Positions 1 to 5,536 of a stretch of 5,536 nucleotides of DNA are shown here, piece after piece. Every line of letters begins with the position of its first letter. Positions within the stretch are counted from its first letter, which is position 1. The translations under genes and the position numbers were made by a program. The stretch comes from Frankiaceae bacterium. GTDB lineage: Bacteria; Actinomycetota; Actinomycetes; JAVEEB01. Location: positions 1 through 5,536 of the forward strand of contig JAVEEB010000258.1 of assembly GCA_030840665.1 (NCBI GenBank), in the 5' to 3' direction. The notes below the pieces were generated by a model. That model had not been told where the DNA came from, ran no database searches, and was given only the letters and a program-made list of their open reading frames with translations.

Positions 1-559
1 CCGGGGTGTCGGGGAAGCACCAGCGGAACGGGTGGGTGACCGAAAATGCAAACCGCCCGCCGGGCCGCAGGACGCGCACGGCCTCGGTCATCACCGTTGC
101 CGAATCGGCGACGAACGGCAGGGCGCCGAAGGCGGAGCACAGCGTGTCGAACGACTCCGCGGCGAATGGCAGCGCAGTCGCGGACGCTTGAACGAGCGGC
201 ACCCGGATGTCGGTCGACTCGCTGAGCGATGCAGCGTGCGCGAGCTGTCCGGCGGAGATGTCGAGGGCGATCGCGTCCGCGCCCTGGCTCACCAGCCAGC
301 GAGCGCACTGGGCGGCGCCGGCTCCGATCTCCAGAATCCTGCGTCCGGCGACGTCGCCGAGCAGCCCGGCATCGGCCTCCCGCAGGCCCTCCGGGCACCA
401 GACGAAGTCCGCGGCCCCGAGGAACGTGCCGTGCTCGGCCTGGTACGCGTCCGCCTCCGCGTCCCACCACGTGCGGACGGCCCGCCGGGTCGTTGTCTCG
501 TCGACCTCCCGCCTCGCGACGCGTGCGTCTGGCGATTCCGCGGGTTCGTCGTACGACAT
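1..559 (-). CDS. Class I SAM-dependent methyltransferase, N-terminal part (cut by window edge)
   Basis: This reading frame starts with ATG at 559 and stays open to the left edge, giving 186 residues with no stop; the C-terminus is missing. It has the Rossmann-like methyltransferase fold. SAM-binding motif I is ILEIGAGAA (about residues 75-83), and the acidic residue ending strand 2 is D100 in IALDIS. A post-II segment reads TALPFAAESFDTL (about 128-140), and VRVLRPGGRFAFSV (about 161-174) is the usual strand-5 LRPGG region. The N-terminus has WWDAEADAYQAEHG (31-44), common in the Methyltransf_11/UbiE-like group. The substrate cannot be read from the sequence. It is divergent from rpsA; from memory, related actinobacterial genomes also carry such a gene beside rpsA. 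No strong Shine-Dalgarno precedes the ATG (only GAGACGG, about 9-15 nt upstream). A weak minus-strand -10 (TACGGT, 617-612) could drive it. The fold is secure; the function is unknown. Confidence 0.9.
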   Translation of the reverse strand, partial: MSYDEPAESPDARVARREVDETTTRRAVRTWWDAEADAYQAEHGTFLGAADFVWCPEGLREADAGLLGDVAGRRILEIGAGAAQCARWLVSQGADAIALDISAGQLAHAASLSESTDIRVPLVQASATALPFAAESFDTLCSAFGALPFVADSATVMTEAVRVLRPGGRFAFSVTHPFRWCFPDTP

Positions 560-592
560 CGTCACTGTCCGTCTCTGTTTCGGCGCCTGCGA

Positions 593-627
593 TTGACCCA
601 CGCAGGCCTGCACCGTAGTCTCAATCA
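593..627 (+). promoter_or_regulatory. Putative sigma70/HrdB-type promoter of rpsA
   Basis: A -35 hexamer TTGACC (593-598) is followed by a 17-nt spacer and a -10 hexamer TAGTCT (616-621). Both are close to the actinobacterial housekeeping consensus (TTGACN, TANNNT) and the spacing is ideal. The predicted transcription start is about 627-628, which leaves a leader of roughly 150 nt before the rpsA ATG. The palindrome GCAGGCCTGC lies inside the spacer. The promoter is inferred from sequence only. Confidence 0.6.
602..611. repeat. Palindrome GCAGGCCTGC inside the rpsA promoter, with repeats nearby
   Basis: A perfect 10-bp palindrome sits between the rpsA -35 and -10 elements. Its half AGGCCTGC recurs at 636-643, and the core GCCTGC is also found at 585-590. 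The three GCCTGC copies start at 585, 606 and 638, which are 21 and 32 bp apart, close to whole helical turns. It could be an operator for both divergent genes, but in DNA this rich in G and C a chance origin is possible. Confidence 0.35.
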
Positions 628-677
628 TGCGTGGTAGGCCTGCGCGCGCCCCGACGAGTGGGTGCGCGTTCGTCTGA
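627..677 (+). CDS. Possible leaderless 16-codon upstream ORF in the rpsA leader
   Basis: ATG at 627 falls 6 nt after the last base of the predicted -10 (TAGTCT, 616-621), so it would coincide with the transcription start of rpsA mRNA. It reads 16 codons, MRGRPARAPTSGCAFV, to TGA at 675-677. Leaderless translation from a 5'-terminal ATG is common in actinobacteria, so translation is plausible. The peptide matches nothing I recognise. It is arginine- and proline-rich, and if translated it would more likely act in cis than as a protein. Evidence is positional only. Confidence 0.3.
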   Translation: MRGRPARAPTSGCAFV

Positions 678-703
678 GCTCGGGAAGTGGGTCGCAAGAC
701 GCT

Positions 704-754
704 TTGATCCGTGGACTGGCAAAGGCAGAATCCTGCCGCGCCTCCATCGATCAA
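704..754 (+). promoter_or_regulatory. Structured rpsA 5' leader: 19-bp imperfect stem-loop
   Basis: The segment folds into one long hairpin. 704-709 (TTGATC) pairs with 749-754 (GATCAA). After a C710/C748 mismatch, 711-715 pairs with 743-747, including one G-U pair. A two-base bulge (716-717) follows, then 718-720 pairs with 740-742. After a small internal loop, 724-728 (GGCAG) pairs with 733-737 (CTGCC), closed by the loop AATC. The structure ends 10 nt before the likely ribosome binding site. Its position suggests a cis-regulatory leader, for instance for S1 autocontrol, but no regulatory function is shown and I do not match it to a named RNA family. Confidence 0.45.
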
Positions 755-764
755 TCTGTCCCCC

Positions 765-768
765 GAGG
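765..768 (+). promoter_or_regulatory. Weak Shine-Dalgarno of rpsA (GAGG)
   Basis: GAGG is the only purine-rich match to the anti-Shine-Dalgarno sequence in front of the ATG at 781. It lies 12 nt upstream, longer than optimal. This is a weak site for such a highly expressed gene and leaves room for control by the leader structure. Confidence 0.4.
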
Positions 769-780
769 CTTACACCACCC

Positions 781-2229
781 ATGACGAGTGCTACCGACGT
801 ACGACCCGCTGCTCCCTCCGTCGCCATCAATGACATCGGCACAGCCGAAGACTTCATGGCAGCGATCGACCTCACGATCAAGTACTTCAACGATGGCGAC
901 ATCGTCGAAGGCATCGTCGTCAAGGTCGACCACGACGAGGTTCTTCTCGACATCGGTTACAAGACCGAAGGCGTCATCCCTTCCCGCGAGCTGTCGATCA
1001 AGCACGACGTCGACCCGCACCAGGTTGTCTCTGTGGGTGACCACATCGAGGCCCTCGTCCTCCAGAAGGAGGACAAGGAAGGCCGCCTGATCCTGTCCAA
1101 GAAGCGCGCCCAGTACGAGCGCGCGTGGGGCACGATCGAGAAGATCAAGGAAGACGACGGCATCGTCACCGGCACGGTCATCGAGGTCGTCAAGGGCGGC
1201 CTCATCATCGACATCGGCCTCCGCGGGTTCCTCCCGGCGTCGCTCGTCGAGATGCGCCGCGTCCGCGATCTCCAGCCGTACGTGGGCCGCGAGCTCGAAG
1301 CGAAGATCATCGAGCTGGACAAGAACCGCAACAACGTCGTGCTGTCGCGGCGTGCGTACCTCGAGCAGACGCAGAGCGCCGTCCGCCAGGGCTTCCTCAA
1401 CGAGCTGGCCAAGGGCCAGGTCCGCCCGGGTGTCGTGTCGTCGATCGTCAACTTCGGTGCGTTCGTCGACCTCGGCGGCGTCGACGGTCTCGTCCACGTC
1501 AGCGAGCTGTCGTGGAAGCACATCGACCACCCGAGCGAAGTTGTCGAGGTCGGTCAGGAAGTCACCGTCGAAGTCCTCGACGTCGACCTCGACCGCGAGC
1601 GCGTCTCCCTGTCGCTGAAGAGCACGCAGGAAGACCCGTGGCAGCAGTTCGCCCGCACGCACGCCGTCGGCGAGGTCGTGCCGGGCAAGGTCACCAAGCT
1701 CGTCCCGTTCGGCGCGTTCGTTCGCGTCGGCGAGGGCATCGAGGGCCTGGTCCACATCTCCGAGCTGGCCGAGCGCCACGTGGAGATCCCGGAGCAGGTC
1801 GTCAACGTCGGCGACGACATCACCGTCAAGATCATCGACGTCGACCTCGAGCGTCGCCGCATCTCGCTGTCGCTCAAGCAGGCGACGGAGGGCGCGTCCG
1901 GCGAGGCCGGCACGTTCGACCCGGCTGCATACGGCATGGCTGCCGCGTACGACGAGTCGGGCAACTACGTCTACCCCGAGGGCTTCGACGCGGAGACCGG
2001 CGAATGGCTGCCGGGCCACGAGAAGGAGCAGGCGGAGTGGGAGCGCCAGTACGCCGAGGCGCAGGCTCGCTACGAGACGCACCTCAAGCAGATCGCCGAG
2101 ATGGCTGAGGCCAACTCGACCCTCGCGGCGTCCAGTGGCCCCGAGACGACCGGCGAGCCGGTCGGCACCCTGGCGAGTGACGAGCAGCTCGCCGAGCTGC
2201 GCGAGCGTCTCGCCGGCGGCCAGAGCTGA
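781..2229 (+). CDS. rpsA: 30S ribosomal protein S1
   Basis: S1 binds single-stranded mRNA on the 30S subunit and helps start translation. The 482-residue product has four S1 (OB-fold) RNA-binding domains at about 39-108, 126-190, 211-279 and 296-366. The third and fourth carry the classical core NFGAFVDLGGVDGLVHVSELS (223-243) and the equivalent around 309-329. Actinobacterial S1 proteins have four domains rather than the six of E. coli and are close to this length (about 480 aa). The tail (about 380-482) has the typical YDESGNYVYPEGFD region, then a charged, probably helical stretch, and ends in acidic and Ala-rich sequence. The ATG at 781 is chosen because MTSATDV...VAINDIGTAEDF matches the family N-terminus. 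The frame is open back to GTG 631, but those 50 codons look like leader RNA. The gene is monocistronic, with a terminator at 2261-2300. Confidence 0.97.
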   Translation: MTSATDVRPAAPSVAINDIGTAEDFMAAIDLTIKYFNDGDIVEGIVVKVDHDEVLLDIGYKTEGVIPSRELSIKHDVDPHQVVSVGDHIEALVLQKEDKEGRLILSKKRAQYERAWGTIEKIKEDDGIVTGTVIEVVKGGLIIDIGLRGFLPASLVEMRRVRDLQPYVGRELEAKIIELDKNRNNVVLSRRAYLEQTQSAVRQGFLNELAKGQVRPGVVSSIVNFGAFVDLGGVDGLVHVSELSWKHIDHPSEVVEVGQEVTVEVLDVDLDRERVSLSLKSTQEDPWQQFARTHAVGEVVPGKVTKLVPFGAFVRVGEGIEGLVHISELAERHVEIPEQVVNVGDDITVKIIDVDLERRRISLSLKQATEGASGEAGTFDPAAYGMAAAYDESGNYVYPEGFDAETGEWLPGHEKEQAEWERQYAEAQARYETHLKQIAEMAEANSTLAASSGPETTGEPVGTLASDEQLAELRERLAGGQS

Positions 2230-2236
2230 GGCTCTG
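2221..2236 (+). other. Small hairpin enclosing the rpsA stop codon
   Basis: CAGAGC (2221-2226) and GCTCTG (2231-2236) are perfect inverted arms, 6 bp with the loop TGAG. The loop contains the TGA stop (2227-2229). It may contribute to mRNA 3'-end structure or be coincidental. Confidence 0.3.
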
Positions 2237-2260
2237 CCGACACTGATCCACCGAACCATC

Positions 2261-2300
2261 GAAGGGCCCCGCAGGCAGCACATCGCCTGCGGGGCCCTTC
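2261..2300. terminator. Bidirectional stem-loop terminator between rpsA and the M15 lipoprotein gene
   Basis: Arms GAAGGGCCCCGCAGGC (2261-2276) and GCCTGCGGGGCCCTTC (2285-2300) are perfect complements: a 16-bp GC-rich stem around the 8-nt loop AGCACATC. It begins 31 nt after the rpsA stop and lies 30 nt beyond the stop of the convergent minus-strand gene, so it can serve both. No T run follows on either strand. This is the U-less form of intrinsic terminator often described in actinobacteria. Confidence 0.85.
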
Positions 2301-2330
2301 GCTGTGCGGGCCGTTCAAGGTCTCGGGCCG

Positions 2331-3512
2331 TCAGTGCTTGACGGTGGGGCCGACCCATTCGAAGTGGGCCGCGTCGGTCCGCAGGAACGTGCCACCCCAC
2401 ATGAAGTTGTGCGCCCGCATGATGGCGACCAGCCGCGGGTCCTGGTGCGGCGCGGCACCGAGCGGGTTGACGTCGACGTTGATGTCCACGGCGACGCCCC
2501 ACGTGTGGGCGGACAGTGCGCCCCCGTTGGAGAACGGGATGACGCTCGGGTTGTAGCAGCCGCCCTCGTACTGGAAGTCCGCGGTGTGAACGATGGACCC
2601 GATGTTGCGCCGCGTGATCTCCGTCATGGCGGCGGTCAGGTCGGCCATGACCCCCTTGTTGCACGTGACAACTCCGAGCTGGGTGATACGGCGATCCACG
2701 ATGTGCGACGTCACCCACGAGGCGCCGGGGACCAGCGACCCGTTGGGCAACTTCTGGACGGTGAACTCGCCGAACAGCTGCTTCATCTGCAACTGGGTCA
2801 GCACCGTGTCGGTGGAGCTCAGGTAGCCATTCTGGGTTGTCGTCTTGACGCGGACGGCCCTTGTCGGAACGGCCGCGGCGACGCCGGCCTTGATGGTCGC
2901 GACGCTCAGGCCGCCGACGAGGAGGTAGGAGCTCGCCTGCGCCGTCGGGGGGACCAGTGCCGCGATGGCCGTCGCCATCTCGTGCCCGCCGATGAGGTGC
3001 GCGTCCACCACAGCAGTTACCGGAAGGTCGGCACCGGTCGCGAATCGCATCCTGTCACCGACCTTGGCGTGGCGGAGCGCCGCTTCGCCCACGGCGAGGA
3101 CGACGCCCGCCTTCAGGGGGCCCGCCAGATCCGGTTGACCGGCCGCAGCCGAGTAGGCGGCGGCGTCTGTGTAGAGGACGGACACCGGGATGGTCAGCGC
3201 GGCGTTCGCGGTCCGCAGTTGGCGTTCCGTCGTGTAGGCCCTCGTCACGGGCACGCCGAGCCGGCGCGATATGGCGGCCGTCTCGGTCGGGTTGAAGCCG
3301 TGGACCGCATAGACGAGGACCTGGCCGGCGAAGGCGGCGCCCGCCGCCCCCTGGGACGACACCTGAGACGTGGGGGTCGGCGACCCGCCGCCGGGCGGAG
3401 CCGATGCCGACGTGCCCGCGGGACCGGTGGGGGCCTGCGGCGTGCACCCCAGCATTGTCGCGAGTGCGACCGCCACGGTGGCGCGCCGGACGCCCGGCAC
3501 TCTCGACCTCAT
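2331..3512 (-). CDS. Lipoprotein with C-terminal M15-family (VanY-like) zinc D,D-carboxypeptidase domain
   Basis: The 393-residue protein begins with a lipoprotein signal: MRSRVPGVRR, a hydrophobic stretch, then the lipobox LGC with lipidation at C23. It should be exported and anchored outside the membrane. A Pro/Gly/Ser/Thr/Ala-rich linker follows (about 24-60). The C-terminal domain (about 275-390) has the M15 signature: SAHTWGVAVDINV supplies zinc ligands H336 and D343, and TDAAHFEW supplies catalytic D380 and third ligand H383. All key residues are present, so an active metallopeptidase that trims peptidoglycan stem peptides (D-Ala-D-Ala or similar) is likely. C284 and C319 could form a disulfide. 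The middle (about 62-255) is not clearly identified. KAGVVLAVGEAALRHAKVGD followed by a TAVVDAHL-like strand resembles the MacB/FtsX extracellular domain. The ATG at 3512 lies 7 nt after a TATTCT -10 and has no Shine-Dalgarno, suggesting leaderless mRNA. The exact substrate is unknown. Confidence 0.85.
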   Translation of the reverse strand: MRSRVPGVRRATVAVALATMLGCTPQAPTGPAGTSASAPPGGGSPTPTSQVSSQGAAGAAFAGQVLVYAVHGFNPTETAAISRRLGVPVTRAYTTERQLRTANAALTIPVSVLYTDAAAYSAAAGQPDLAGPLKAGVVLAVGEAALRHAKVGDRMRFATGADLPVTAVVDAHLIGGHEMATAIAALVPPTAQASSYLLVGGLSVATIKAGVAAAVPTRAVRVKTTTQNGYLSSTDTVLTQLQMKQLFGEFTVQKLPNGSLVPGASWVTSHIVDRRITQLGVVTCNKGVMADLTAAMTEITRRNIGSIVHTADFQYEGGCYNPSVIPFSNGGALSAHTWGVAVDINVDVNPLGAAPHQDPRLVAIMRAHNFMWGGTFLRTDAAHFEWVGPTVKH

Positions 3513-3525
3513 TGCATCGAGAATA
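3512..3525 (-). promoter_or_regulatory. Putative -10 element giving leaderless mRNA of the M15 lipoprotein
   Basis: On the minus strand TATTCT (3525-3520) matches TANNNT, and 7 nt later comes the ATG (3512). There is no convincing -35 (AGCCAG at the 17-nt spacing) and no Shine-Dalgarno. Transcription would start at or within a base of the start codon. Confidence 0.4.
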
Positions 3526-3609
3526 GTGGACGTGCCTGAACGCTGGCTGTGCGAAAAAGTTCACCCCGGCGTCAGTGGTCGTTGTCCCCTACGTGCGGCG
3601 GCGGCCGGG

Positions 3610-3622
3610 CAGAATGAACGCG
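3610..3622 (+). promoter_or_regulatory. Weak -10-like element before coaE
   Basis: CAGAAT (3610-3615) shares four of six bases with TATAAT and lies 6 nt before the GTG at 3622. This is the spacing expected of a leaderless start. It lacks the first T, and no well-spaced -35 is visible, so this is a tentative call. The 109-nt gap to the divergent lipoprotein gene must nevertheless hold the coaE promoter. Confidence 0.25.
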
Positions 3623-4230
3623 TGCTGACAGTTGGGTTGACGGGCGGGATAGGCGCGGGCAAGAGCGTTGTCGCCCGGCGTCTCGCTTCGTACGGCGCCA
3701 TCGTCATCGACACCGACCATCTGGCGCGCGAGGTCGTCGAACCGGGCACCGAGGGGCACGCGCAGATCGTCGCCCAGTTCGGCCCGCGGGTCATCGCCGA
3801 GGACGGCACGATCGACCGGGCGGAGCTGGCGACCGTGGTGTTCTCCGACCCGAACGCGCGGGAGCACCTGAACGCGATCGTCCACCCGCTCGTCGCGGCC
3901 CGCGCAGCTGAGCTCACGGCGCGGGGCCCGGTCGACGCGATTGTGGTTCACGAGGTGCCGCTCCTCGTGGAGATCGGGTGGCAGGACCGGTACGACGTGG
4001 TCGTCGTCGTCAAGACCTCGCCGGACATCGCCGTGGGTCGGATCGTCGAGGCCCGCGGTATGTCGAACGACGACGCCTGGGCGCGGGCCAATACCCAGGC
4101 CGGCGACGAGGAGCGCGTCGCCGTCGCCGACTACGTCATCTCCAACGACGGCGACGAGGCGCAACTGGAGGCGGCCGTCGGCGAGCTCTGGGCGTCGCTC
4201 AGGCTGCGGTCGCGGGGCGCGGCCGGCTGA
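3622..4230 (+). CDS. coaE: Dephospho-CoA kinase
   Basis: CoaE phosphorylates the 3'-hydroxyl of dephospho-CoA with ATP, the last step of coenzyme A synthesis, in the cytosol. The 202-residue product is the usual length of a stand-alone enzyme. The P-loop is [11 protein letters not shown] (5-15). [15 protein letters not shown] (28-42) is the family's conserved Asp segment, and HPLV (88-91) and [10 protein letters not shown] (108-117) form the CoA-side core. [22 protein letters not shown] (127-148) leads into the lid, and [10 protein letters not shown] (169-178) is the C-terminal signature. The GTG at 3622 is chosen because MLTVGLTGG aligns with the family N-terminus, although the frame stays open further upstream. 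No good Shine-Dalgarno is present (GGG at 12 nt). Mycobacterial CoaE carries an extra C-terminal UPF0157/GrpB domain, which is absent here. uvrB follows after 32 nt, so read-through co-transcription is possible. Confidence 0.96.
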   Translation: MLTVGLTGGIGAGKSVVARRLASYGAIVIDTDHLAREVVEPGTEGHAQIVAQFGPRVIAEDGTIDRAELATVVFSDPNAREHLNAIVHPLVAARAAELTARGPVDAIVVHEVPLLVEIGWQDRYDVVVVVKTSPDIAVGRIVEARGMSNDDAWARANTQAGDEERVAVADYVISNDGDEAQLEAAVGELWASLRLRSRGAAG

Positions 4231-4233
4231 TTC

Positions 4234-4263
4234 TGTCGGCGGAGCCACCTACAGTTGAGCCCG
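4234..4263 (+). promoter_or_regulatory. Putative RecA-NDp/PafBC-type DNA-damage promoter of uvrB
   Basis: TGTCGGCG (4234-4241), exactly 8 nt, then TACAGT (4250-4255) matches the RecA-independent actinobacterial damage promoter TTGTCRGTG-N8-TANNNT. It differs at one position of TGTCRGTG (C for T at 4240), and C4233 replaces the outermost T. Seven nt separate the -10 from the uvrB GTG, so transcription should start at about the start codon. In mycobacteria this promoter class is activated by PafBC. The assignment is by motif only. Confidence 0.6.
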
Positions 4264-5536
4264 TGACTCTTTCGAAGATCGTGCCGAAGTCCGGCCGGTT
4301 CCAGGTCGTGAGCGACTACGAGCCCGCCGGTGACCAGCCGGCCGCCATCGACGACCTCGAGCGTCGCGTGCGGGCCGGCGAGAAAAACACGGTGCTGCTC
4401 GGGGCGACCGGCACCGGCAAGTCCGCGACCACGGCCTGGCTGATCGAGCGGTTGCAACGCCCGACCCTGGTGATGGCGCCCAACAAGACCCTCGCTGCCC
4501 AACTGGCGAACGAGTTCCGCGAGCTCCTGCCGAACAATGCCGTCGAATACTTCGTCAGCTACTACGACTACTACCAGCCCGAGGCGTACGTGCCGCAGTC
4601 GGACACGTACATCGAGAAGGACTCCTCGGTCAACGAGGAAGTCGAGCGGTTGCGCCACTCGGCGACGATGTCGCTCCTGACCCGTCGTGACGTCATCGTC
4701 GTGGCGTCGGTCTCCTGTATCTACGGCCTCGGCACCCCGCAGGAATACGTCGACCGGTGCGTGCAGGTCAACGTGGGGGAGTCCGTCGATCGCGACAAGC
4801 TGCTCCGCCGGCTGGTGGACGTGCAGTACGTGCGCAACGACATGGCCTTCACGCGCGGCACGTTCCGCGTGCGCGGCGACACGATCGAGATCCTTCCGGT
4901 GTATCAGGAGCTCGCGGTCCGCATCGAGATGTTCGGTGACGAGGTCGAGCGGATCATGACGCTGCACCCGCTGACCGGTGAGATTCTCAGTGAGGACAAG
5001 ACGGCGCTCATCTTCCCGGCGACGCACTACGTGGCGGGGCCGGAGCGGATGGAGCGAGCGATCGGCGGCATCGAGACCGAGCTCGCCGATCAGTTGGCCA
5101 CGTTCGAGAAGCAGGGCAAGCTCCTGGAGGCGCAGCGGCTGCGGATGCGTACGTCGTACGACATCGAAATGATGCGCCAGGTCGGCTTCTGCTCGGGCAT
5201 CGAGAACTACTCCCGCCACATCGACGGTCGCGCCGCGGGCACGGCGCCGCACACCCTCATCGACTACTTCCCGGACGACTTCCTGCTCGTCATCGACGAG
5301 TCCCACGTCACGGTGCCGCAGATCGGAGCGATGTACGAGGGGGACATGTCGCGCAAGCGCACCCTCGTCGACCACGGGTTCCGGCTCCCCAGCGCGATGG
5401 ACAACAGGCCGCTGAAATGGGAAGAGTTCCTGCAGCGCATCGACCAGACGGTCTTCCTGTCGGCGACTCCGGGGACGTACGAGCTGCGCGAGGCCAGCGG
5501 TGTCGTCGAGCAGATCATCCGGCCGACCGGCCTCAT
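4263..5536 (+). CDS. uvrB: Excinuclease ABC subunit B, N-terminal 424 residues (cut by window edge)
   Basis: UvrB is the damage-verifying, helicase-like subunit of nucleotide excision repair. UvrA loads it and it recruits UvrC for incision. The frame is open to the right edge. Visible motifs in order are: [17 protein letters not shown] (13-29), Walker A GATGTGKS (47-54) and motif Ia [10 protein letters not shown] (72-81). The damage-probing beta-hairpin [21 protein letters not shown] (100-120) keeps its tyrosines Y100, Y101, Y103, Y104 and Y109. The UvrA-binding domain 2 spans about 155-250, Walker B is DESH (345-348) and motif III is SATPG (400-404). The rest of domain 3 and the C-terminal UVR domain, about 250 residues in the family, lie outside the window. 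The GTG at 4263 fits the family N-terminus. The only Shine-Dalgarno-like run, GGAG (4241-4244), is 18 nt away, too far, while a -10 lies 7 nt upstream, so leaderless translation is likely. Confidence 0.97.
   Translation, partial: MTLSKIVPKSGRFQVVSDYEPAGDQPAAIDDLERRVRAGEKNTVLLGATGTGKSATTAWLIERLQRPTLVMAPNKTLAAQLANEFRELLPNNAVEYFVSYYDYYQPEAYVPQSDTYIEKDSSVNEEVERLRHSATMSLLTRRDVIVVASVSCIYGLGTPQEYVDRCVQVNVGESVDRDKLLRRLVDVQYVRNDMAFTRGTFRVRGDTIEILPVYQELAVRIEMFGDEVERIMTLHPLTGEILSEDKTALIFPATHYVAGPERMERAIGGIETELADQLATFEKQGKLLEAQRLRMRTSYDIEMMRQVGFCSGIENYSRHIDGRAAGTAPHTLIDYFPDDFLLVIDESHVTVPQIGAMYEGDMSRKRTLVDHGFRLPSAMDNRPLKWEEFLQRIDQTVFLSATPGTYELREASGVVEQIIRPTGL

Noticed and set aside
32..637. A 201-codon plus-strand open frame at the left end
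   Set aside because: The minus strand encodes a methyltransferase with motif I and the LRPGG region over the same stretch. The plus-strand product has no family resemblance.
631..780. An N-terminal extension of S1 from GTG 631, in frame with rpsA
   Set aside because: The 50 extra residues are basic and unlike any S1 N-terminus, the region holds the leader hairpin, and the ATG at 781 fits the family start.
751..2718. A 655-codon minus-strand open frame opposite rpsA and part of the lipoprotein gene
   Set aside because: It lies antisense to a clearly conserved rpsA. Its Asp/Arg/Val-rich composition is the mirror of GC-biased codons, and it has no recognisable domain.
2304..3539. A 411-codon plus-strand open frame opposite the M15 lipoprotein
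   Set aside because: It is a shadow of GC-rich codon bias. The minus strand encodes a lipobox and complete M15 motifs, while the plus-strand product is Arg/Gly/Asp-rich without motifs.
3570..3577. A second TGTCRGTG-like site (CGTCAGTG) before coaE
   Set aside because: No TANNNT lies 8 nt downstream (the hexamer there is CCCCTA), so it does not form a RecA-NDp promoter.
4227..4262. A LexA (SOS) box before uvrB
   Set aside because: I looked for GAAC-N4-GTTC or a close variant and found none between coaE and uvrB.
4131..5375. A 414-codon minus-strand open frame opposite coaE and uvrB
   Set aside because: It runs antisense to uvrB with all helicase motifs in place, and its product has repetitive Arg/Asp/Val/Leu composition typical of an antisense shadow.
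1..5536. A mobile element, CRISPR array, tRNA or novel defence system
   Set aside because: No transposase, integrase, terminal inverted repeats, regularly spaced repeats or tRNA-like cloverleaf were seen. The content is conserved chromosomal housekeeping genes.

Overview
The window comes from a high-GC actinobacterium. The S1 protein has the actinobacterial architecture (four S1 domains plus a long acidic, coiled C-terminal tail, 482 aa). The rpsA-coaE-uvrB neighbourhood is the one known from mycobacteria and streptomycetes, G/C dominates third codon positions, and several genes look leaderless. Genus cannot be fixed. CoaE lacks the C-terminal UPF0157/GrpB extension found in mycobacteria, so a non-mycobacterial lineage is more likely.

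Layout from left to right. (1) Positions 1-559, minus strand: the N-terminal 186 codons of a class I SAM-dependent methyltransferase that runs off the left edge. (2) Positions 560-780: a divergent intergenic region with a good sigma70-type rpsA promoter (TTGACC-N17-TAGTCT), a GCCTGC palindrome with repeats, a possible 16-codon leaderless upstream ORF and a 51-nt imperfect hairpin in the rpsA leader. (3) Positions 781-2229: rpsA. (4) Positions 2261-2300: a perfect 16-bp stem-loop without a T tract, separating two convergent genes. (5) Positions 2331-3512, minus strand: a lipoprotein with a C-terminal M15 (D-Ala-D-Ala carboxypeptidase/VanY-like) zinc peptidase domain and an unidentified N-terminal extracellular domain. 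(6) Positions 3622-4230: coaE, dephospho-CoA kinase. (7) Positions 4263-5536: uvrB, cut by the right edge after 424 codons, with what looks like its own DNA-damage promoter just upstream.

The genes do not form one pathway. They cover translation (S1), CoA biosynthesis (CoaE), nucleotide excision repair (UvrB), cell-wall peptide trimming (M15 lipoprotein) and an unassigned methyltransferase. Most of this is conserved housekeeping content and I see no mobile element, CRISPR array, tRNA or rRNA. The points most worth a second look are regulatory: a near-exact match to the RecA-independent (RecA-NDp/PafBC) promoter motif placed so that uvrB would be leaderless, and the structured rpsA leader. The domain combination in the M15 lipoprotein is also of interest.
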